DNA of 20,564 nucleotides from Plakobranchus ocellatus (taxonomy: Eukaryota > Mollusca > Gastropoda > Plakobranchidae), in the NCBI GenBank assembly GCA_019648995.1, contig BLXT01006839.1, forward strand, positions 703,626 through 724,189. Direction: 5' to 3'. The notes under the pieces were generated by a model. It saw only the letters and a program-made list of their open reading frames with translations, was not told the DNA's origin and made no database searches. Made by a program: the position numbers and the translations under genes. Shown piece by piece: positions 10,442-18,357 of this stretch (its first letter is position 1; each line of letters starts with the position of its first letter).

Positions 10442-11704
10442 CTGTAATGAAGAAGAAAGAGTAATATAATTAGCATAGTATTACAATAGAAATAAAGAAC
10501 AAAAACACCACACTGGAGACTATATGTACAAATAAAGAAGTAAGAGTGCTGAGAGGATCAAAAGGATGTAGGAGAAACAGTTAATAAATTATAAATATGT
10601 GAGAAAAAAAAGCTACGGACTAAAATCCCAATGGCAATGAACAGAATGAGACTAGCATAATGAGACTTGGAAGTGGCGTGAGGCTGGCAAGTAAGGGAAG
10701 AGCCATGTGGTGACTAAAGGAGTGGGCCAGTAAACCTAGGTCGAGCGGTTTAAGTTTGTAGCCGGGTTTTTTCTCGTAATTATGAAATTAAGAGGAATAT
10801 TCTGAAAGATATTATTTCAGATATTAAGAGTTATAGCCAATCAGCCCCATATCAGTTTCACATAAGTAAAGTAAGTTTTGTTGGTTTGTCTCTTATTTTT
10901 TTGTTTCGCTTACCCATGCTCTTCTTTTGCAATCACTGTAATTTCCATACATGGTCTTGTAAAATAAGTAAGGTACCGAGTATAAGGCAAAAAAGTCAAT
11001 TTTAAGTCTTTTATATTTCTATGAAACATCGAGCATAAAAGTTGATATTTTTCAAATTCAAATACTATTTCAAATCAGCAGGAATACTCAGATTAATGGA
11101 TTTTTTCTTACGTTGGAACTTTTTTTTTAAAATAACATTAGCTTGTATTTACCATGCAAAAACACAAAACATCTATTCGTTACAATGCACATATTTAAAG
11201 AAATAATACGATTAAATGAAATTGAGTGACCTTAACATTCATCTTTAGAAAAAAGAAAAAAAAAACATCTTACAACATGCAGGTACTTGCATAACCTGGT
11301 CACCAATTAGTGAAACCAGGAAACAAATTTTCTTCCTAATAACATTTAATGAGTTTTCGACAGAAAGCAGTTTCAATATACCTTGGTCTTTAATTTTTTA
11401 TAAAACCTCATCAAATTGTTTCAGCTGCTAGTTCTTCATTTTTACTTGGGTCATGTAAAACTCATTGATTGAAAACCAGATTAAAAAATGATTATGAAGG
11501 ATTAGGAGCTGAGAACTGGGTACGTATTTTTAACATTTGTTCTCAAGAATGATGATACTATACACAAAATATTACATGTAATTTATCAAAAGTCTTTATG
11601 AAAAAATTTACATACAGGTGATTTTTTTAAATAGCACTGGTTCAATATTCGAATCATGTGTGATTAAATTCTTTACGTGCAGTGTTTAACTTGATTGCAT
11701 TAAC
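10442..11704. other. AT-rich non-coding sequence, candidate intron
   Basis: No gene is supported. Read on the minus strand it is bounded by a donor-like G|GTTAAT at 11704 and an acceptor-like TTCTTCTTCATTACAG ending at 10442. It could therefore be an intron of about 1.26 kb in the ZSWIM-like gene. Internally there are only homopolymer runs. Confidence 0.4.
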
Positions 11705-11925
11705 CTGCTATGTAAATGGTGTTGTGGTTAATCCACCGTAAAATGTTGGGATCAAATACATGCATCCTTATTTGGCTGGTAGTGACAAGTCTGAGCAGCT
11801 TATCATTGACGGTTTGAACTGTTGCATGTTCTGTGAGAACCAGATTGACCTCTGTGATGAGCAACCCGTTGCTTGTCTCACTGGCAATTAATCTGAGCAA
11901 GGCACCACATTCTGTTTGAAACGTC
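11705..11925 (-). CDS. candidate upstream exon of the ZSWIM-like gene (zinc-binding N-terminal domain)
   Basis: Seen: a 221-base minus-strand stretch, open in one frame, between acceptor-like ATTATCCAG|G and donor-like GCAG|GTTAAT. It encodes FQTECGALLRLIASE, then LLITEVNLVLTEHATVQ and about 35 further residues. The spacing Cys-x-Ala-x-L-R ... L-x-I-T ... H resembles the N-terminal zinc-binding domain preceding FAR1/MULE/ZSWIM transposase-type proteins, in which the segment ends in His-x-His; only one His remains here. The exon ends in phase 1, and joining it to the exon starting at 10441 restores a GAT codon and keeps the YPESRRL frame open. The portion after HATVQ does not resemble the family, so the true splice site may lie earlier. 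An unrelated exon is an alternative. Confidence 0.42.
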
Positions 11926-12739
11926 CTGGATAATTGAAAATCGAAAAAAAAATTAGATCATTAGATTGTCAAGCTAAAAGTAAAAAATTACCGATACATA
12001 CAGCCTACTGCATCCGGTCTTCTTTATTTGGTTAAACCTTGTTAATGCTGAAAACTCGTTTTATTGAGAAAACTGAGTTTAAAGTTTTGAATATATCTCC
12101 ATAGCAACTAGCAGGTTCTAATTATTCGAGAGCTACAAAATTTGGCAGTCATAACAAGCACATAATGCTTGACACTCACACAAAATTTCACACTATTTCA
12201 TGCAGTTTTCTTTATTTTAAAGCACATTGTACATTTTATAACTCACCGCAACAATGCAAAATAAAGGAAAAATGCAGTTTCAGGAGATATTGCACAATAT
12301 TTTATTTTTGAGTTCATTTAATTTTTATCTATTCAAGAACAGTGCTTTATTTAGAAAGTTTAGGTTTTTCCGATTGCATTGATACCAAACAATGCCAGAG
12401 TGGCTTGTTAATTAATGATCAAAATCATCGGTAAAAAAGGATATGATTAGCGTAATTCTCGTCCAAAATTAGACCTCTGTCAAAGAAATGCCGTATTTAG
12501 TGTATTTTCAAACGCAAAAACATTGTTTTTTCATAATAAACCTCAAGACTAATGTCGTTAGGATCGGAATATGCATTAAAAAATTTTAGCTAAAAAAAGA
12601 AGCGTATTAACTTTACATCGCTATATCTCAAAATAGGCCAGGATACCTTATGCCCCGGTTTGACAGAACGCGTCACAATTATTAGTTCAGAAAAAATACA
12701 TGTAGGTCGGCTTTAAAGTGAGATACTATGAACAAAAAT

Positions 12740-12895
12740 TACGTATCTTAAGTACTCTGGTTGGTTTGAAAAATTTGTTGTTGGAACATCCAAATGTCAA
12801 TACAACTAATTTGATTTTGTTTTATCTACATCAGAGTTAGATCCAGAATTTTTTTTCAAAAAGTTGATTAAAGGCCTAAGACAAAGATAATACAT
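12740..12895 (+). repeat. diverged direct repeat, copy A
   Basis: Shares AATTTGTTGTTGGAACAT, a following CAAAT-rich segment, TAGATC/TAGATCTA plus GTCCAGAAT-like text, a long T run and AAGGCCTAAG with copy B at 13716-13900, in the same order and orientation. Copy identity is clearly below perfect, with small indels. Confidence 0.7.
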
Positions 12896-13715
12896 GCGAA
12901 TCACCAGCCATTGATGTTGAAAATAAAAAAAAAGACTGAAGAAGCTGATCCTAAAAAAAAAGGTTGAAATCTAAACAGTTTATCATGGAAAAGGGAGGGA
13001 AATGAGATGTTGTTGTAGCTTTATTATAATATGCCCATAATACTTATATCAGTTCTGCAGACAATTTTCTTGAAATGAAATATACTTTCATATTGTAAGA
13101 ATTTATTTCAACTCCTGCAAAAAACTTTTATTTTTACAAAGGATGTCTCCACTTCTGCCGAAGAAAAAAAAAAGTGTAATTTATCAGCCTGTTCTGAAAG
13201 CAGCACTGAGACAATGTTTAGCTTGTTGTTCACCATGTATACCAAAAAAATTAATTGTTCTGGGAAAGTACATATAGATAGTTTTTTTTTTGAGTAAGAT
13301 ACTAACTATGAACGACAAAGAACAAAAGTGTTACGTTCTAAAATGTCCCTAATAACGTTGTGGACTGGACATTTTTATCACAATTAATAACAGTGCATGG
13401 TGGACGTTCTTTGCAAAGATTACAATCGTTGCACAAATTTCCATCCCGCACTATTTTCCCATCCTATATTGAGTAATTACAAAGCACTGACCCATAACAA
13501 TAACAAGTTACAAGTAAAGCTGGAGACAAACGCTCTTCAAGTCAGCCTCTCAAGTCTCCACTGCTCACCGTGAAGTCGGTCTGGTGGTCTGAACTGAAAA
13601 TAGTTTTATATATAGATTGATAATACCTTTATTTTAATAAGCGTGTAGGTGCGAACATAAGGTGCATGCAGGTGCGAAAATATATCATTGAAAAAAATAA
13701 GCGTATTAGGGACTT

Positions 13716-13900
13716 TATAGTATCTCAAGCACTTTGGCGAGTTTAAAAAAAATTTCCGAAAATTTGTTGTTGGAACATGCAAATGAGAACACAATTAATC
13801 TGGTTAAGATAGGATTTTGTTCATGTTGAGTAGATCTAGGTCCAGAATCTTTTTTTGCAAAGTGCATTTAAGGCCTAAGTCAAGACTGATGTGTAACCAG
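13716..13900 (+). repeat. diverged direct repeat, copy B
   Basis: Second member of the pair, about 1 kb downstream of copy A. Shared anchors in order are a CTC/CTT...CTTTGG/CTCTGG leader, AATTTGTTGTTGGAACAT, GATTTTGTT, TCCAGAATCTTTTTTT and AAGGCCTAAG. It extends slightly further 5'. No TG...CA ends or target duplications are visible, so it is not an obvious LTR pair. Confidence 0.7.
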
Positions 13901-14170
13901 CTACCTTTCCAAACTCAGTACATCATCTGCTGAGTTACCAAAGCACGTAACAGTCGAACAGTCAGACAGTATATTAGTGTCAAAAGAGAGTTTTAAAAGA
14001 AAGGATAGGCTTTGCAGTTTGGACCCCCTATCAGTTGTTTTTTTTAAGACCTTTGCCTATTTTCAACTCTCACTCAAAAACAAAGCAGACAGTTTAGACA
14101 GATGCCATTGAACTCTGCAGATATCATTTTAAAAGAGGCTGACCTTATTATCAGGAAGCTTTATTTTATA

Positions 14171-14188
14171 AAGAAAGAGTGAAAGAGA

Positions 14189-14223
<35 letters not shown>
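14171..14223. repeat. (GA)n microsatellite
   Basis: Imperfect AG-rich lead-in from about 14171, then an uninterrupted (AG)n tract at 14192-14223. Confidence 0.95.
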
Positions 14224-14226
<3 letters not shown>

Positions 14227-15113
14227 AGTTAGGAAGATTGACGATGGGACTGTGAGGGATAGATCTAGACCTACAGACTGATTGATATAATATGGACAAT
14301 TTTAATATCGTCTACTAAAAACAGACACTGACTTTAAAGAAAAGAACAAGGAAAATAAAAACAGTTTAGCACACAGAATAATTTATTGGTCGTAGATGGT
14401 GGCAGGAAAAACACATAGATCTATATGGAAATTGTATGTTGTGGAAGAATAATAATAAAAATTGGGCTCAACCCGTGTTTTTAGATCCACCTTCATCAGC
14501 TACCAAAGCAATGAAGAGAAATAGCAGACAAAATATTTACATTGTCATTATTGTGTGAAAGTAGCACAATCTACAATATACCGTAACTTGGAATACGACC
14601 TCTTCATTTCGTCGGCAACTTGTGAAGGCAAAATAAAAAGGACAACACTGGCATACTCGCACTAATACTCAGCTGATGAAGTTAGATCTAGAAGCATATG
14701 TCTCCTTAAAGTAAGTAGTGGCATCTGAATCTTGCGCATCTCGAGTGTTTGGAAAAATAGTCACTTTGCTTAAAAAATTAGATCGAGATAGTCTAAATAT
14801 CCATGTTCTAGAATTCTAGATCCCCATTCAAAATTATGAAACTGGATCTAGTGCAGATAATAATAATAAATCACTTTCTACTTACTCTTGCACTTTCCTC
14901 TTTCTAGACGCCTTGCTTTTGTATGTGCCAAATTGTTTGCATTTAGATGTGATGCCACAAATGTTAAATTGAAAGAGGCGTAGTGCTCGTCAAAAATTTC
15001 TCTAAATTCTCGGTAGGACGAAAAAAACGGTTCCAACAGCAAGATTCGCCATTCTACTTGATCTTTAGTGACTAGATTCTAGTACAAAAACTATTCCCCT
15101 CACTTAGATCTAG

Positions 15114-15155
15114 GCCTCTTCAGAATAACAAGTAACAATTTGATTAGATCTAAGC
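15114..15155 (+). repeat. 42-bp direct repeat, copy 1
   Basis: GCCTCTTCAGAATAACAAGT followed by AACA(A/G)TT and GATTAGATCTAAGC. It matches copy 2 with only a few substitutions, 78 bases downstream. Confidence 0.85.
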
Positions 15156-15191
15156 ACAGATTCAATTGATTGCTATGTCATTGTCAAGTAT

Positions 15192-15233
15192 GCCTTTTCA
15201 GAATAACAAGTAACAGTTAGATTAGATCTAAGC
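15192..15233 (+). repeat. 42-bp direct repeat, copy 2
   Basis: Second copy of the 15114-15155 repeat, same orientation, 78 bases downstream. Both contain TAGATCTAAGC at their 3' end. Confidence 0.85.
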
Positions 15234-15290
15234 TAAGTCTATGATAAGCTTCATGGGCAATCACATGGATAATGACGGAGTAAAAATAAG

Positions 15291-15470
15291 AACCTTCCAC
15301 CTTAATAAAAGAGACCCCCATATTATTGAGGTGGAACATCAATCCACCCAAATATTACAACCCCCAACCCTATATTATTTAGGTGCAAAGCTATATTGTG
15401 TATACAATCAAGGTAGATTAAAAACCTTCCACCTATGAAAGAATTCCTTGTTTTATGTAGGTGGATTTCA
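15291..15470. repeat. cluster of three hairpin-forming units (TCCACC ... AGGTGGA)
   Basis: Three consecutive inverted-repeat units: 15296-15335, 15343-15387 and 15428-15465. Each starts TCCACC and ends AGGTGGA (AGGTGCA in the middle one), with TATTATT-like text before the right arm of the first two. The first forms the best stem: TTCCACCTTAATAA (15295-15308) against TTATTGAGGTGGAA (15323-15336), 14 pairs with one T/G wobble and a 14-base loop. AACCTTCCACCT recurs at 15291 and 15422. An open frame of 65 codons across the cluster (15241-15438) is probably incidental. Confidence 0.75.
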
Positions 15471-15773
15471 CCCCTATAACAGCTTCCTTATAACAATGTG
15501 TTTTACTATGTCTTCAAATCCCCCCCAGAAGTTTTCCAATTTTGTCGATCAACGCATTAACATTATAATAAATTGACATATAATTTGAAAACATACAATC
15601 TTTGTTATAGAAAACATTTTATATCTTATGATTTCCAGTGGTATAAAATGTTAATTAAACTGTATGAAGTATTAAATAGTGATGAAAGATTTAAAATTGT
15701 AGGTACAATACATTTGGAAATGCTTGCATTTCGCCCTCTTTTTTTCCCCCGTAATCTGTACTAATCACAGTCC

Positions 15774-17183
15774 ATACCTTCTCGGTGGTCTACGTGCTTG
15801 AAGGTGGCTCTAGCTCTATCACTGAGCCACCCTAGCCAGGCTTTTATAAGTGACGACAAAACTGTCGTCTCACTGACACCTTTCAATCTGACCTTCACCT
15901 CTGCCCTTATTGTGAGACAAGTGACACGAAACGTCAGATTATTGTGTGTACATCAAACCGACGATCAAACGCAACTTGAAGAAGTCAGCGAGATTCGCAT
16001 GCTGATGAAAGCCTCATCTGGATGTAGTTTGCTAGCAGAGCAGAGAGACAATGAGGGCGAGCCGAGGTCTACATATAATGTATCGATGTCTGGAAGGATC
16101 AGTAAGAACATTCAAGAGACTTTCTTACAGATTGTAAGAAATCGCCACGGGAGACACAATTAGAACCTACAGATGTGACGTGATAGGATTTCAGAGGAAA
16201 ACACAAGGGAAGTTACATCAGAAGTGGCCGTAGTCGAAAATGAAATAACTGGTCAATGATATGTTAGACATTTTCAAACGCACAAACAAAGAGCTAGCTT
16301 AACTTGAAGCTGATACCAACAAATTGAAAGAAAACATGGAATCATTCAGTGAAAGTTTTTATGAAAAACTGGAGCTGCAAAATAAAAAAAAAATTGATTT
16401 TATTGGTAAGACAGTCAACACTACAACTGACGCTGGAACAGGGGGTCTGATCAGTCTTACAGGTTCAGTGACTGGCAAAGCGATATCAATCAGTAACATG
16501 TCCGGATCTGAAATTGCTCAGTTAACATCCTTGGTTAAAAATATAAACGATCTATTTGAAAACCTAATAACATGGCCAGAAGGACAATATGCCTTCCTTA
16601 AACCAAAAACAGGATGTCCCGTGGATTTAGTTTTCTTTGGAGGAACTGACAAATATTTCTGCATTCTCACGCTGTCTAACAATGAATACAAGAACTTCTC
16701 TAGGCACATATCGTTTCTAAACCCAGGAACGACACCTAGACATGATTCACAAAATTTTTTAACCTTAAGGTTTTGTGAGGTTTCATGGGTTTTCAACACG
16801 GCATAGTGGCTCCATGGATCTTACTGCATCAACAAAGTAGATTCAGCCTCTTGTCCCCGAGGACTTGGCGAAACTTCTGTGCGCCTTGACGTCCAACACA
16901 CAAAGGTTGTGCACAATATTTTTGACTTTCTCTTGAATTCTGTTGTATAGATTGCGAGTTTGCTGCAACACCCATTGTGATGCCTACGCCCAGTCCATTC
17001 ATACTGCACAGACCAGAATGTCGGTGCCAAGAGGTGGGAGGGATATACGTATTTCTTGTAACCATGAATATCGATACAGAGGACATTAAACATGTTATCA
17101 AAGATGTCGTCGATGGCCCTGATATGGACATGCATGATGGTTTTCCAACAAAAAATCATCTATGCTATTACGAAAAAGTATAG
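15774..17183 (+). pseudogene. Ig-like + ApeC (apextrin C-terminal) protein gene, broken
   Basis: Frame from 15774: an ATA where a start would fit, then a basic-hydrophobic signal-peptide-like stretch (LKVALALSLSHPSQA). Next an Ig-like domain with SLTPFNLTFTSALIV and Cys at 15945-15947. EEVSEIRMLMKASSG and LLAEQRDNE follow, and after a one-base frame change TYRCDVIGF supplies the paired Cys (16174-16176). A helical linker with DIFKRTNKELA and KLKENMESF follows, interrupted by stops and a compensated shift. The ApeC domain starts at 16573 (WPEGQYAFLKPKTGCP), continues through NEYKNF and LRFCEVSWVF, hits a TAG at 16804-16806, resumes in frame with HGSYCINK and CPRGLGE, and shifts near 16945 to PFILHRPECRCQEVGG, DTED and LCYYEKV-stop. 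ApeC domains are about 200 residues and some bind bacterial wall components; gastropod FREPs pair similar Ig domains with fibrinogen. No intron is evident. With at least three frame changes and several stops it is most likely a pseudogene, possibly a retrocopy, though no poly(A) tail is visible. Confidence 0.82.
16573..17183 (+). other. ApeC domain segment of the broken gene
   Basis: About 200 codons across one in-frame stop and one frameshift. The two characteristic aromatic-turn motifs of ApeC are visible: WPEGQYAFLKPKTGCP at the start and a degenerate second one (WLHGSYCINK, then SCPRGLGE) in the middle. The end has a Cys-rich CRCQEVGG, an Asp/Thr/Glu/Asp run and LCYY. Cysteines are retained at most expected places, which suggests recent inactivation. 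Confidence 0.78.
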
Positions 17184-17987
17184 TGGAATGTTCTTGGTTC
17201 TTCAGAAATACAAAGTTTTTATACAATTTGATTTCACTTATTGTCTGCTGATACTAATATAATTTTTATTACATACACACGCATAACAATAGGGGATGTC
17301 CTTTTTTTTAAACTAATGAATGTTGCTTTTTATTACTTATTCAAAGCAAACCTTGATCTCATTATTACTTCAATATTGTAAGGATTGTAGCTCTTCTAAT
17401 AATTATAGGAACAAAAATACACACAATCATCTAACAATAAAAGAAAACAAGTGCAAGCAGTTTAAAAATACCGTTTTAAGTGATAAAAATTGTAATATAT
17501 TTCGTTGAAGGACTTGTGTCTATATTATAATATCACATTTAGTAGTTTAACAATTAATTTCAAATAAAAGATACGCGATGTAATTTTGAAAACCATGATA
17601 ATGAAACTATTATTAGATATTCTTCCTTGTATGTTTTTTCCTCACCAAACGTGACAGCATTTCCGTAGTGTATTGATAAATTTTTGCTTTCAAGATAATC
17701 ATGAGAGTTTGGCAAGAAACCAGCTGATGTTATATACAGCTGAGTGCTTTCAAATTCTAGATATGTTTTTTTAAAGAGACAAAATAAAGTTACTTAATCA
17801 ATGAATATTGCTGTATTTGTTTGCTGTGTGAAATGAAGAAATCTCAGGTCGTTCGGTGGGAAGCACTAAATACAATGAATTATATAAATATAGGCTCCAA
17901 AGGAATAAAGCATAGGCGACTGCGATAATAACAAAACGAACGTTTAAAAGATTATTCTAATAAAAGACTAAAGTTAAAGTGTTTGTA
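17184..17987. other. AT-rich non-coding sequence
   Basis: No supported gene, although it directly follows the Ig-ApeC stop codon and may include its 3' untranslated region. Several AATAAA-like hexamers are present (for example near 17780), but composition alone predicts many. Confidence 0.5.
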
Positions 17988-18153
17988 AACAATGTGTTGA
18001 AAAAAATCTACTGAGCAACAAAATTGTTAAACAATGTGTTGAAAAAATCTAGTGAGCAACAAAATTGTTAAACAATGTGTTGAAAAAATCTAGTTAGCAA
18101 CAATATTGTTAAACAATGTGTTGAAAAAAATCTACTGAGCAACAATATTGTTA
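17988..18153 (+). repeat. four tandem 41-42 bp units, each a potential hairpin
   Basis: Units start at 17988, 18030, 18071 and 18112 with AACAATGTGTTG and end with CAACAAAATTGTTA or CAACAATATTGTTA. The two arms are near-complementary (AACAATxxxGTTG with CAACxxxATTGTT), leaving an A-rich loop (AAAAATCTACTGAG-like). Units 1 and 4 share the CTACTGAG loop; units 2 and 3 differ by one or two bases. Near-identity implies recent expansion. Confidence 0.93.
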
Positions 18154-18357
18154 TCTTTTTCCTCCGTAATGTTTTAGGTTCTACAAAATATCATAATGAA
18201 AATTCAATATTTAGCAGAATTATTCCATAGTTAAAAAGACGTCTTCAGAACACCATGTGACTTTAACTTACGGATTTGTAAATTGTGCTATAATGAAACT
18301 TAGGGCGAAAATATAAGGTCTGCAATGTTATTGTAGGTTGCCAATAAAATAAAATGT

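Larger units (their letters stand above)
11926..15113. other. AT-rich non-coding region with dispersed-repeat features
   Basis: No gene is supported in about 3.2 kb. It contains a diverged direct repeat (12740-12895 and 13716-13900), a (GA)n tract at 14171-14223 and an unusual density of TAGATCTA from 13.83 kb onward. The 12000-12720 portion has the look of an old non-autonomous element (phrases such as ATATCTC), but I cannot define termini. Confidence 0.5.

Noticed and set aside
10735..10775. GGTCGAGCGGTTTAAG as a tRNA-derived SINE promoter box
   Set aside because: No matching A and B boxes at proper spacing and no cloverleaf could be drawn.
12740..13900. LTR retrotransposon suggested by the direct repeat pair
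   Set aside because: No TG...CA termini, primer-binding site, polypurine tract or coding sequence between the copies.
16518..17159. Minus-strand open frames of 93-112 codons
   Set aside because: They lie antisense to the recognisable ApeC coding sequence and contain no motif of their own.
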